A stretch of DNA of 64,000 bases from Hyphomicrobiales bacterium (lineage in GTDB: Bacteria > Pseudomonadota > Alphaproteobacteria > Rhizobiales > Methyloligellaceae). The stretch's first letter is position 1, and every line of letters begins with the position of its first letter. Under the pieces are notes generated by a model. It ran no database searches, had not been told where the DNA came from, and saw nothing but the letters and a program-made list of their open reading frames with translations. The stretch spans positions 1 to 64,000 of the forward strand of contig JAJFHN010000036.1 in assembly GCA_021775595.1 (NCBI GenBank), written 5' to 3'. A program made the translations under genes and the position numbers. Shown here one piece after another: positions 16,804-25,198 of this stretch.

Positions 16804-18165
16804 ATGATCAGCGCCGCAAGTCGCAAATGGTGGATTTTGGCCGCGATGGGCGGTGCCCTCGGGCTCGTTGTGCTCGACGAAACAATCGTAGGCGTTTCGT
16901 TGCCGACCATCCGACGCGAACTGGGCATGAGCCTGGTTGCTTCCCACTGGGTCATCAGCGCCTATTTGGTCGTCCTGACCGGGCTCGTGGCCGCGGCAGG
17001 AAAAATCGGCGACCTGATCAACATCCGAAATCTATTTGTCGCCGGTGTGCTGATATTCGGGCTCTCCTCTACGGCTTGCGGATTTGCCCAAAGCGGAACA
17101 TGGCTGATCACGGCGCGCATTTTTCAGGGAATTGGCGCTGCCATCATATTTCCGACCACAGTGGCCATGATCGCCAAGACATTTCCGCCCGAACAGCGCG
17201 GCCTGGCATTGGGAATCCAAATCGCTTGCGGCGGCACATTCATGGCGCTCGGGCCTCTGGCCGGCGGCTTCATTATCGACGTCTTGTCCTGGCGTTGGAT
17301 TTTTTGGATCAACATGCCCGTGGCAATCGCAGTTGCCTCGATCGTGTGGATGGGTTGGATCGATACGCTGCCATCGGGCCCCAAGCCGCGCTTTGACAGC
17401 GCTGGCCTGGTCACCCTTGTTGGCGGGCTCGCTGCGCTGGTCTTGGGAATTATGCAAGGCGCCGACTGGGGCTGGACGGCGCCAGCGACCTTGGCGCTCT
17501 TGGCAAGCGGTGCCGTTGCGTTGGCTGCTTTCGTTGTGATTGAAATCCAAAAGTCTGCACCGCTCATCGATGTCCGGCTTTTTCAGATTCCGACCTTCAG
17601 CATCGCCGATCTGGCGATCGCCACCGGTCAATATGGTCAGATGGCTGTGGTCGTCTTCGTCGCCATCTATCTCCAACACGTGCTTGGCATGGGACCGCTC
17701 CAGGCTGGCATCGCCATGCTTCCGGCGGTTTTGCCATTGCCCATTTCACCCATTGTCGCTGGTCGGTTGAGCGACCATTTCGAACCGCGCCACCTGATCC
17801 TTATCGGCCTGCTGCTTTTCGGTATGTCGCTGTTTGGCATCGCATTCGCCGTCTGGGCCAAGAGCTACACGCTGCTCGTGGCGCCATTGATCGCTTGGGG
17901 CTGCACGATGCCATTGCTATATGTGCCGACCCGGCGGGCGGTCATGGCGGTCGTGCCCGCGGCCGCGCACGGCGAGGCGGGCGGCATCAATCTGACAGCT
18001 CAGTTGCTCGGTGGAACGATCGGCGTGGCTGTCTCCGGCGCGCTGTTGAACGCGACCGGTGACTACCGCGTCATTTTCCTGACGGCGGGCTTTTTGGCGA
18101 TGGCGGTTCTGGTCATCGCCTGGTTCACACTCGTGCGCCACCGGAGCGCCGAGTCCGTCCCATAG
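16804..18165 (+). CDS. DHA2-type MFS multidrug efflux transporter
   Basis: A 453-residue protein with about 14 hydrophobic helices, as in the DHA2 (EmrB/QacA) branch of the major facilitator superfamily. Motif C-like and D-like residues appear in LGLVVLDETIVGVSLPTI (helix 1), and the motif A region follows helix 2. I chose ATG 16804, with GGCGGA (16792-16797) at a proper distance; ATG 16798 and 16729 are also in frame but lack spacing or a ribosome site. It exports drugs or other small molecules using the proton gradient; the substrate is unknown. No regulator gene is adjacent. Confidence 0.85.
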   Translation: MISAASRKWWILAAMGGALGLVVLDETIVGVSLPTIRRELGMSLVASHWVISAYLVVLTGLVAAAGKIGDLINIRNLFVAGVLIFGLSSTACGFAQSGTWLITARIFQGIGAAIIFPTTVAMIAKTFPPEQRGLALGIQIACGGTFMALGPLAGGFIIDVLSWRWIFWINMPVAIAVASIVWMGWIDTLPSGPKPRFDSAGLVTLVGGLAALVLGIMQGADWGWTAPATLALLASGAVALAAFVVIEIQKSAPLIDVRLFQIPTFSIADLAIATGQYGQMAVVVFVAIYLQHVLGMGPLQAGIAMLPAVLPLPISPIVAGRLSDHFEPRHLILIGLLLFGMSLFGIAFAVWAKSYTLLVAPLIAWGCTMPLLYVPTRRAVMAVVPAAAHGEAGGINLTAQLLGGTIGVAVSGALLNATGDYRVIFLTAGFLAMAVLVIAWFTLVRHRSAESVP

Positions 18166-18391
18166 TGCGGTCGAATCCATATCGAACTGCCCTATTGTAA
18201 GATTTGCCGGCCACGATTACCATGAAGGCCAGCTGTGGACGCGTTCAAGATGTTGATTTCACTGCTAAAACTCTCCGAACACGCATCCGACAGCAAAATC
18301 AAATGAGAACGCGGGCTGATTTGCGTCCTCTTCGTTTTGTCGGCAGAAATGGAAGACGCCGCTACATTGAAAACGATCAAGGAGAATGAGT

Positions 18392-18865
18392 ATGAAACTG
18401 CGTATTCGTCCCGCTAATATTTGCGCATCAGCGATGGCTTTGTTTGTTGTGGCCGGCATGAGCGCGCCGGCAGAAGCTGCTTGCACCGTGAACGTATTTG
18501 TCAAAAACGTCGGCAAAAACAGAATTTGGATCAGGAACGAGTTGGCGCCGAATGGTGATGGCACAGCCGTGCAGGCGACGGCTGGCGGTTGGCGTGCTCT
18601 CAACAAAGGTGGCTGGGCGCCGCAGGGAATTGTTGATCGCGAGCGAGGCCCCTTTTTCGGATTGAATTCGAACCAGCGCATTGGCGATGGCTACGACACC
18701 GCTCTTGGTTGCAACGTCCGACGCCGCTTTCGCTTTGAATATATCTGCGATTCTGGGCCGAGCGACGGATCACGCTTCGTAAAGTACTACCCCTCGGTCG
18801 ACACATGGACACCCCAAGCAGGCATGGACATCATCGATGTCGAGTTGGGCAGCAAGTGCAATTAG
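18392..18865 (+). CDS. Small secreted Cys-containing protein, unknown function
   Basis: A 157-residue protein. AAGGAG (18379-18384) is 7 bases before ATG 18392; the in-frame ATG at 18386 is too close. A signal peptide of about 29 residues ends in APAEAA. The mature part has four Cys (first residues ACTV, then ALGCN, YICDS and SKCN at the end), enough for two disulfides, and is rich in Gly, Asn and basic residues (GCNVRRRFRFEYICD). I recognise no family. It stands alone between the MFS gene and tRNA-fMet. Confidence 0.65.
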   Translation: MKLRIRPANICASAMALFVVAGMSAPAEAACTVNVFVKNVGKNRIWIRNELAPNGDGTAVQATAGGWRALNKGGWAPQGIVDRERGPFFGLNSNQRIGDGYDTALGCNVRRRFRFEYICDSGPSDGSRFVKYYPSVDTWTPQAGMDIIDVELGSKCN

Positions 18866-19128
18866 GCTGAGTGGCGGTTGCGGCCTAATCCAAGGCGAAC
18901 CCGTTTCAAGTGGCTGGATGTCACGCGGAAAGAGGTCGGACGATAAGGCTTAACAGCGTGTGTTCGCTCGAAAAATCGGGCGTAGAGCCAATTGGCTCAA
19001 AGCGTCCGGTGCTTCCGAGCGGGCAGCCATTTTTGCAATAATTTTCGGCGGTTGCGTCAGGGCACCTGCTCGCCTACATATGTGTGCCACGCGGCCAAGC
19101 AGAATTGTATTCGGTCGCCTTCGAATGA

Positions 19129-19205
<77 letters not shown>

Positions 19206-19207
19206 AT

Positions 19208-19241
19208 AAAAAGACCCGGCTTCAGCAACCGGGTCTTTTTT
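19208..19241 (+). terminator. Rho-independent terminator of tRNA-fMet
   Basis: AAAAAGACCCGG (19208-19219) pairs with CCGGGTCTTTTT (19229-19240) around a 9-base loop, with a T-run at the end. The A-run on the left means it can also work for the convergent regulator gene that ends at 19271. Confidence 0.9.
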
Positions 19242-19270
19242 GTTGGCTTAGAGCGGCGATCGCGCTCGGA

Positions 19271-19687
19271 TTAATCGACGAGCGTGCGCATCAAATCGAG
19301 CACGATACGGCGGACCTTCGGCTCTTTGATTTGCATAAAGGCGCGATTGAGTTCGACGCCCTCATAGGAATTCAAGAAATCGTATATCGAATAAGCGTCG
19401 CTCTCATCTTGCCCATCGGTCCGCGAGCGCTCCAAATCATCATCGGTGTCTTGAAAAAAATACTCTACCGGCACGTCCAGTATCTGAGCGAATTCAAACA
19501 GTCTGCTTGCGCAGATCCGATTGGTGCCCTTTTCATATTTTTGAATCTGTTGAAACGTCAAACCGACTTGTTTTGCCAGCTTTACCTGGCTCAGTCCGGT
19601 CATCACACGCCGCATACGCACGCGATTGCCAACGTGAACATCGATCGGGTCGGGACCGGCTTCCTTCAATGTGTTTGCTTTGGCCAA
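19271..19687 (-). CDS. XRE-family helix-turn-helix regulator
   Basis: A 138-residue cytoplasmic protein. The HTH_3 domain spans about residues 17-75: VGNRVRMRRVMTGLSQVKLA, then VGLTFQQIQKYEKGTNRI as the recognition helix region, then SRLFEFAQILDVPVEYFF. The C-terminal 60 residues are acidic and probably drive dimerisation. This arrangement is very common in Alphaproteobacteria as a small stand-alone regulator with several paralogues per genome. Its targets are unknown; the long intergenic spacing to the barrel gene (115 bases) may hold its own promoter. Confidence 0.85.
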   Translation of the reverse strand: MAKANTLKEAGPDPIDVHVGNRVRMRRVMTGLSQVKLAKQVGLTFQQIQKYEKGTNRICASRLFEFAQILDVPVEYFFQDTDDDLERSRTDGQDESDAYSIYDFLNSYEGVELNRAFMQIKEPKVRRIVLDLMRTLVD

Positions 19688-19802
19688 CGAAGGTGACTCT
19701 CATCTGCCCAGTTGAGTGTAGCTTACGATGAAGCCAAAAGAAGGCATAGCTTCGTCTTGTTACAATCTTGTAATCAGATTGCATCTCGCGTTGCGAGCTA
19801 AG

Positions 19803-20798
19803 CTAGAATTTCAGTCCTCCAGTAAAGGTGTAGAGATCACCCTGGAAACGGTTTCTCACGTCGTATTCGTGTAGCCACTTGGCAGAAAAATAAGTTTGCT
19901 TTCCAGAAACCACCGGGCGGAATAAAACGGCCGGGCCGATCGAGGATGCCTCGCCCTTGAATGATCCGAGCGCCGCGCCGGTGCCGCTGTCGCCGGTGAA
20001 TTGCCTGTAGTACGACCCGTGCACGCCGATCCCGAACAAGGGCGTGAAAAATTTGTTGAACATGTAGTCCAGGTGAAACTCGGCGCCTGTCTGATATTTC
20101 GTCGCCAGGTCCTCTGTATTGACGATAATGCCCGGCACCAGTGAGACCTCCAGACCGTAGTTCCAGTCGAGCCAGGTCATGGCCAACACCGTATCAAAGC
20201 TCCACTGATTGCGGCTGATATTCGGAAAGTCGTTGCGGTCGAAAACGGCCGTCGGCGCCGTGATCGTCTCATACAGATTGAAATGGAAGTTGCCGCGCTG
20301 CCAGTAGAGCGAAGCCGGTATGAAGCCGAAATCGCCCAATTGAGCGTTCACTTTGGTCGCTTCCAGAGCGCCGATCGGCGTTTCAACGGTCACGTCCAAG
20401 TCGATGTGGATGATGGGAATGCGGATTCCCATGGCGAATCGGTCCGACCCCAGGAAACCACCACTATCGGTGATCCAAAAGCCTCGGATGAGGTTGAGAT
20501 AGGCAAAACCGTCGAAGGTTTGTTCGGTTTCGAACGGAAATGGCAGGGTAGGATAAATGCTTTTGGCATCGAGATAGGTGTTGGTCGTCAGCAGGTAGAG
20601 ACCAGGATCGGGCGTGAAGGCCACGCCGAAGTCACCGTAAAAGCCAGGCAGATAAAAACTAAGCGCACCCTCGCCGGCGTTGACCCGCTTGCTCCCAGAA
20701 ATGGAGATGAACATGGCCAGCAATAGGAAAATCGATACACGGCGCAGCCGCGCCGAAAAATTGGATACGCTCACTGAAATTTTGCCCCCCGCTATCAC
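19803..20798 (-). CDS. Outer-membrane beta-barrel protein (Phenol_MetA_deg family)
   Basis: A 331-residue protein with an N-terminal hydrophobic signal (about 19-36, cleaved near VNAGEG). The rest alternates short amphipathic strands, e.g. LSFYLPGFYGDFGVAF and YLLTTNTYLDA, and ends in an aromatic residue (FTGGLKF), as expected of a Bam-inserted barrel. It resembles the MetA-pathway phenol degradation/transporter family and is related in kind, not closely, to the barrel at 855-2051. The assigned GTG start at 20798 is weak, with no clear Shine-Dalgarno. Substrate unknown. Confidence 0.7.
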   Translation of the reverse strand: MIAGGKISVSVSNFSARLRRVSIFLLLAMFISISGSKRVNAGEGALSFYLPGFYGDFGVAFTPDPGLYLLTTNTYLDAKSIYPTLPFPFETEQTFDGFAYLNLIRGFWITDSGGFLGSDRFAMGIRIPIIHIDLDVTVETPIGALEATKVNAQLGDFGFIPASLYWQRGNFHFNLYETITAPTAVFDRNDFPNISRNQWSFDTVLAMTWLDWNYGLEVSLVPGIIVNTEDLATKYQTGAEFHLDYMFNKFFTPLFGIGVHGSYYRQFTGDSGTGAALGSFKGEASSIGPAVLFRPVVSGKQTYFSAKWLHEYDVRNRFQGDLYTFTGGLKF

Positions 20799-21068
20799 TT
20801 GCGAACGAGCGCAGCGCAGCCAGCGACGACATCGTCCGCCTCCTCACCCCCATGAGAAGTGGTTGTACTATAGCGCCGACTGCCAGAAGGAGTTGAGTGA
20901 ATCGCGTTGGAAGCATGCCAAAATTACATGATGTTGCCGAAAAGCAACAAATTGCGCGACGGAATTACCACAGACGACTCATTGAGTTAGGTCTAGGAGT
21001 TGACCTGGCGGTCGCTTCGAATATGTGAATTAGCCACAGTCTGGGACGATGCGCGCTTAGGCGCGGTG

Positions 21069-21950
21069 CTATGCGGCGCGCTCGAGCACCATGATCTGAA
21101 TCCCGATCTGGTTATAGGCGGTCTGGTTCTGCGACCAGGAGTCGATTTCGCATCGTGCGTCGTCAAACGGGAAGTCGATTTCACCTGCACCCTCGAGAAT
21201 ATCGATCCACAACCGCAGCATCTGCAGCAGCCGCGTATTGGCGAAGGGGCCGGTGTGGGGAACCGTCTTGCGCACGTGGCCCACAAGTCGCCATCCAGGC
21301 ACGGCATCCAGCCCCATTCCGAGCCGGGCGAGATTGCCCTTGTTGCGTGCATTGCTCGTTGCGTGGTCAGCCACCGCCTGCAGGAGCGCGTCGAACACAG
21401 GCGTCTGGGGATGATTGGCGAAGTGTTCTGGATCAGGCTCGATGACCACGACACGGCCGTCATCTTTGATCAAGTTTGCGGCGCGATCCAGGATATCACC
21501 GATGCCCCTCATGTGCTGCACGATAAGGCGCATCAAAACGATGTCGTGTTGTTCGCGGGGCACGTAGTCGAAAAAGTCGGCGGCTTGATAGCGGATGCCG
21601 TCCGCCTGGCCAGCCGTGTTTGCAATTTCGATCAAGCGCGGCGAAATATCGATACCCGTGTAGCGCTTTTGCGGGAAGAAGGTCTTTAGTTTCGACAAAT
21701 AGTAGCCGTTGCCGCAGCCCACATCCAAGACTGAGCCGGCTTTGGCCCATGCTTTATCGGAAAGAAAGAATTCGATCTCGTGGGGCAGGAAAACATCCGT
21801 CTGCGCTTCCAGCAATTGGTCCCAGCGCGAGGCGGCGCAGACGCCACCCATGTCGAGCAGCTTGTTCTGATCTGGCAACTGGCTTTCGACGTGCATCGGG
21901 TGTGCTCCATTAGACTCAAGACACGCTTGTTCGCTGGGTCTAGACATCAA
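21069..21950 (-). CDS. Class I SAM-dependent methyltransferase
   Basis: A 293-residue protein. SAM-binding motif I is clear in VLDVGCGNGYYLSKL (about residues 75-90), followed by YTGIDISPRLIEIA (motif II acidic residue) and DIVLMRLIVQHM (motif IV/post). The C-terminal part after residue 180 is unlike common small-molecule methyltransferases I know, so the substrate is open. It is the last gene of a tight minus-strand operon that starts at 24029, and its start codon overlaps the previous gene's stop by 4 bases. It likely modifies the product of the two acyltransferase-like proteins upstream. Confidence 0.8.
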   Translation of the reverse strand: MMSRPSEQACLESNGAHPMHVESQLPDQNKLLDMGGVCAASRWDQLLEAQTDVFLPHEIEFFLSDKAWAKAGSVLDVGCGNGYYLSKLKTFFPQKRYTGIDISPRLIEIANTAGQADGIRYQAADFFDYVPREQHDIVLMRLIVQHMRGIGDILDRAANLIKDDGRVVVIEPDPEHFANHPQTPVFDALLQAVADHATSNARNKGNLARLGMGLDAVPGWRLVGHVRKTVPHTGPFANTRLLQMLRLWIDILEGAGEIDFPFDDARCEIDSWSQNQTAYNQIGIQIMVLERAA

Positions 21951-22147
21951 ATGATTTGTCGTTTCTTGGCGTCCAATACGCTGATGGCGTCATCGTGCCA
22001 GTGCAGAGTGTACAAATCGATTTCCTTGATTGCATGGCGAATAATGTCCGACAATTTATCGTTTTCGATCGCCTTCGCTTCATGACTCGCATAGGTCAAC
22101 AGTCGCCGAAGGGCATCGATGTTTTCTTTGCTTTTGTTCATGATCAT
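21947..22147 (-). CDS. Small 66-residue protein, unknown
   Basis: A predicted all-helical, charged protein with no signal peptide or membrane segment. It includes RRLLTYASHEAKAIENDKLS and HAIKEIDLYTLHWHDDAISV. It has no DSL-type phosphopantetheine site, so it is not an obvious carrier protein. It sits between the isochorismatase-like gene (7-base gap) and the methyltransferase (4-base overlap), which is strong evidence that it is translated and works with them. Confidence 0.65.
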   Translation of the reverse strand: MIMNKSKENIDALRRLLTYASHEAKAIENDKLSDIIRHAIKEIDLYTLHWHDDAISVLDAKKRQII

Positions 22148-22154
22148 TCCTGTC

Positions 22155-22739
22155 TTATTCAGGCACGACTTCGGACAGATATGAGATAACCTCGCCCGCC
22201 GAGGCCGTGTCGCCGTAGAGCGATATCAATTCGAAAATCGACTTGTGCGCCTCGGATTCCGACAGGTTTCCGAGCGGTCGCGATGCCGAGGCATCGGATA
22301 CGAAGATGACGTCATGGGACTGGTGATGGGCGTGAACCGATGTTGATACGAACGATGATTCACCGGAGAATCCGAGAAAGATGGTTGTCGGATTGTCGAT
22401 GGTCGACAGCAGGTTCAAGTAATCGATATTGCTGTAGCAGGATGGCATCCGCCGCTCGAACACCATTTCGTTCGGTTTCGGTTGAAACCCGTCGATCCAG
22501 CCAGAGAATTCCGATGACTTATTGAAATAGGCGGAGGATTTCAGTTGCCGGAAATGGGCGATGGGAAGGCCCTCTTTCCTGCAGTACTCGAGCACCTCCT
22601 TGCATTTTGCCAGCATCGCGTCGGTTTCTTTGACGCAATAGGCCCTGCCGTCGGCGACATATTCGACTTGCAGGTCGACGAAGGCCGTAATCGGGACTCC
22701 GCGCACCTTTCTCCAATGTGGAAAATTTTGGATATTCAT
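22155..22739 (-). CDS. Isochorismatase-fold protein lacking the catalytic Cys
   Basis: A 194-residue cysteine-hydrolase fold protein. ITAFVDLQVEYV gives the conserved Asp (residue 22). The usual catalytic Lys region reads FERRMPSCYSN (about 95-104), with Arg where Lys is expected. The usual catalytic Cys loop (G-x-x-x-N-x-C) reads GFSGESSFVST (123-133), with Ser at the Cys position (129). So two of the three catalytic residues appear changed. It may be a binding protein or use another chemistry. It is third in the operon, 5 bases after the GNAT gene. Confidence 0.65.
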   Translation of the reverse strand: MNIQNFPHWRKVRGVPITAFVDLQVEYVADGRAYCVKETDAMLAKCKEVLEYCRKEGLPIAHFRQLKSSAYFNKSSEFSGWIDGFQPKPNEMVFERRMPSCYSNIDYLNLLSTIDNPTTIFLGFSGESSFVSTSVHAHHQSHDVIFVSDASASRPLGNLSESEAHKSIFELISLYGDTASAGEVISYLSEVVPE

Positions 22740-22744
22740 CGACG

Positions 22745-23407
22745 TCAGCCGCTCGCTTGGCCATTGAGATCATGGCGCTGGGGTGAGGAGGCGGGGCGTT
22801 GGGCCGAGCCATCCAGCACGCCGGACCGGTGCCAAGATCCTTCTGGACGGATGATGGTGTATGGGTCGCTGTCCAGTGTGATCGGGTCGGAATGCAGGTC
22901 CGTTTCCAAGAGCATCTCGGTGTAGGAGTAGTCCGAAAAGACGAGCTCCTTGTCCTTCGTCTTTGGCAGCGGACGCGCGCCGAAGCGCGACCAGAAATTG
23001 ACCAGCCTGTCTTGGGCGTGGCCGTAGACGCGTCGGTAGCCTTTCTTGCGCGCGAGCTCGATTCCAGCCTTCACAATGGCGAAGGACATCCGCGTGTTGC
23101 GGTATTCGTGGCGCACGGCCAGCCGCTCCAGCTTTGCGAAATCGGCAAAGAAACGCGCCCGCAGACACGCGACCGGTTCAAACCCGCGATATCCAATCAG
23201 ATGGACGGCGCAAAAATCGTTGCCGTCGAATTCCTCGTGATAGGGACAGTTTTGTTCGCTTAGAAAAACCGCGGCCCGGATTGCAGCCACCTGCATCATG
23301 TCGTTGAGCGAGTGGGCCACTTTGATTCCATAGCGCGTATCGTTCGGCCGGGAGGAATTTGCATCCGGCTCCCAGAACGTGTCGTAAATTGGCGTGGATT
23401 CAGTCAC
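22745..23407 (-). CDS. GNAT-family N-acyltransferase (autoinducer-synthase/ElaA-like N-terminus)
   Basis: A 220-residue protein. The N-terminal half reads IRAAVFLSEQNCPYHEEFDG, then HLIGYRGFEPVACLRARFF and AKLERLAVRHEYRNTRMSFA, the typical GNAT core in which the last segment binds acyl-CoA pyrophosphate. The first segment resembles the R-x-x-V-F block shared by ElaA-type GNATs and LuxI-type synthases. The last ~50 residues are disordered-looking and Pro/Ser-rich. It could acylate a small amine made in this operon. The next gene follows after 5 bases. Confidence 0.75.
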   Translation of the reverse strand: MTESTPIYDTFWEPDANSSRPNDTRYGIKVAHSLNDMMQVAAIRAAVFLSEQNCPYHEEFDGNDFCAVHLIGYRGFEPVACLRARFFADFAKLERLAVRHEYRNTRMSFAIVKAGIELARKKGYRRVYGHAQDRLVNFWSRFGARPLPKTKDKELVFSDYSYTEMLLETDLHSDPITLDSDPYTIIRPEGSWHRSGVLDGSAQRPASSPQRHDLNGQASG

Positions 23408-23426
23408 CTTGTGCCCCCACTATCGA

Positions 23427-24029
23427 TTACGCAGCCTGAGACATCGGCGACGCGCGGTTGACCAGACGGGTGTAGCGAAACAGTCCCGGCGTCTGTGATT
23501 CAATGGGACGGAAGCCGAGACTGTGGTTCAGCTTGATGCCCACATCAGTGTTGGGCCGCGAGAAGAAATTGGTGCGCAAATAAAGCGGCTGGCGAAGAAA
23601 ACGGCTGACGTGCCGAATGCCCTCCGCGGCCATACCCGGCGCAACGACGGCCCATTTGTAGATCGCCACCGGCCTCTCGCCGCCTGGCGTCAGAAAACGA
23701 AAATCAGGGTCGATGGCGTTGAACTCGCCGAGCAGCAATTGCTCAAGCGCAACCGGGCCAAGCATCAGCATCGCCCATACGCCGACGATTTTATCGTCCC
23801 GGCTGAAGGCCAACACGCTGTCTGGATTGTGCAGAATAGCTTTTTCCAGGACCTCGCCTGCCGCGATATTGCCGGGCAGTTCGCGCTGTGCGAATTCGCG
23901 CGCGGTGTCGATATCCTCGACTGTAGCGTTCCTGAGCTGTATCCGAGCCACCTTGGGCGGCTCAAGTAAATCGAATTCGTGACGACTATATTGAATATTT
24001 TCCATGAGCTTGCCGTTGCACATTCCCAT
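23427..24029 (-). CDS. GNAT-like protein, first gene of operon
   Basis: A 200-residue protein that I read as a divergent GNAT fold: RIQLRNATVEDIDTAREFAQ at about 29-48, VLAFSRDDKIVGVWAMLMLG as the central strands, and FRPIESQTPGLFRYTRLV at the C-terminus. The acyl-CoA loop is not clear (KWAVVAPGMAAEGIRHVSRF). Start is uncertain: ATG 24029, 24023 and 24005 are all in frame, none with a strong ribosome site. It is divergent from a LysR gene, sharing an upstream region of roughly 80 bases, so LysR control of this operon is likely. Confidence 0.6.
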   Translation of the reverse strand: MGMCNGKLMENIQYSRHEFDLLEPPKVARIQLRNATVEDIDTAREFAQRELPGNIAAGEVLEKAILHNPDSVLAFSRDDKIVGVWAMLMLGPVALEQLLLGEFNAIDPDFRFLTPGGERPVAIYKWAVVAPGMAAEGIRHVSRFLRQPLYLRTNFFSRPNTDVGIKLNHSLGFRPIESQTPGLFRYTRLVNRASPMSQAA

Positions 24030-24111
24030 TAAGCGTAGTTCAATTGCGTAATACCCAGTTTTGACTTACCCATATGCGGTTCTCATCCATATCCATTTTG
24101 GGACATCTGAG

Positions 24112-25161
24112 ATGCAGCAAAGTGCGCAGCGGCCTGTTGCAAGAATCGAGCACACAGCTTTACTTCCCAAAATTGGCCATTTCTCCTGGGATGATTTCAG
24201 GATCTTCTTGGCCTGCGCCGAAGCCGCCAGTTTCAGAAAAGCCGCAATCACGTTGGGTCTGAGCTCCTCTACGGTCGTTCGTCGTATTGAACGCTTGGAG
24301 TCCGCGCTCGGAACCCGATTGTTCGAGCGGGTTCCCGATGGCATCGCACTCACAGGCGAAGGAAACTCACTGCTGCAAAACGCGCGCCAGATGGAACAGG
24401 CGATATTCGACGTCATTCACAAGCAGGCGGCCCAAGACGTAACGGCGTGTGGACCGGTAAGCATTTCCATTACGGAAGGGCTTGGCTCGTATTGGGTCAT
24501 GCCGCGGCTCGTCGAATTTCAACGGCAATACCCCTTCATCATCATCAATTTGCGCTGTGCGATGGATAACGCAGACGTGTTACGCCTCGAGGCCGATATG
24601 GCGATCCAATTCAGCAAGCCGACAAATCAGGATCTGAAACAGGTCAAATTGGGACGGCTGCACACCCACGCGTTTGCATCAAAACGGTACCTGGAGACCT
24701 ATGGCATGCCCGAGACGGCCGCCGATCTCAGAGAACACCGATTGGTGCAACAGATTGCGCCGGGCCTCGATGACTCAGCGTTTGCGGAATTTTTCGGCCT
24801 GCCCAGCGTCGAAAAAATAGTGGGCATCCGCACGAACACCAGCACGGCTCATTTTTATGCTGTCGAAAAGGGCGCCGGCATCGGAGTGCTGCCAACCTTT
24901 GCCGCTGCGCTTGGAGCACCGGTCGTGCCGATCGACATCGGCGGTCGATACAATCTCGACATCTGGCTGACGTACCATCCAGATGCGCGCAAAACACCGC
25001 GACGCGCTCTGGTAATCGATTGGTTGAAGCGGATTTTCGATCCCAAACTTTATCCCTGGTTCCGCGACGACTTTATTCATCCAAGCAAGCTCGCCGAGCA
25101 CATGCCGCCGGAAGCAAAAGCCAATATTGGTTCAGGTTTTTTCTCCGCCAATCCAGTGTGA
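24112..25161 (+). CDS. LysR-family transcriptional regulator
   Basis: A 349-residue protein started at ATG 24112; the open frame extends to a TTG at 24061 with little support. The winged HTH is in FRIFLACAEAASFRKAAITL through SSSTVVRRIERLESALGTRL (about residues 28-75). The LysR effector-binding domain follows. LysR regulators are usually divergent from the genes they control, and the target here would be the five-gene operon starting at 24029. After residue 320 there is an extra tail, longer than the ~300-residue family average. An inducer, perhaps a precursor or the product of that operon, would bind the C-terminal domain. Confidence 0.85.
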   Translation: MQQSAQRPVARIEHTALLPKIGHFSWDDFRIFLACAEAASFRKAAITLGLSSSTVVRRIERLESALGTRLFERVPDGIALTGEGNSLLQNARQMEQAIFDVIHKQAAQDVTACGPVSISITEGLGSYWVMPRLVEFQRQYPFIIINLRCAMDNADVLRLEADMAIQFSKPTNQDLKQVKLGRLHTHAFASKRYLETYGMPETAADLREHRLVQQIAPGLDDSAFAEFFGLPSVEKIVGIRTNTSTAHFYAVEKGAGIGVLPTFAAALGAPVVPIDIGGRYNLDIWLTYHPDARKTPRRALVIDWLKRIFDPKLYPWFRDDFIHPSKLAEHMPPEAKANIGSGFFSANPV

Positions 25162-25198
25162 CGTACAACTACCCCGCCGATCCAAATGGTCAGCTCTT

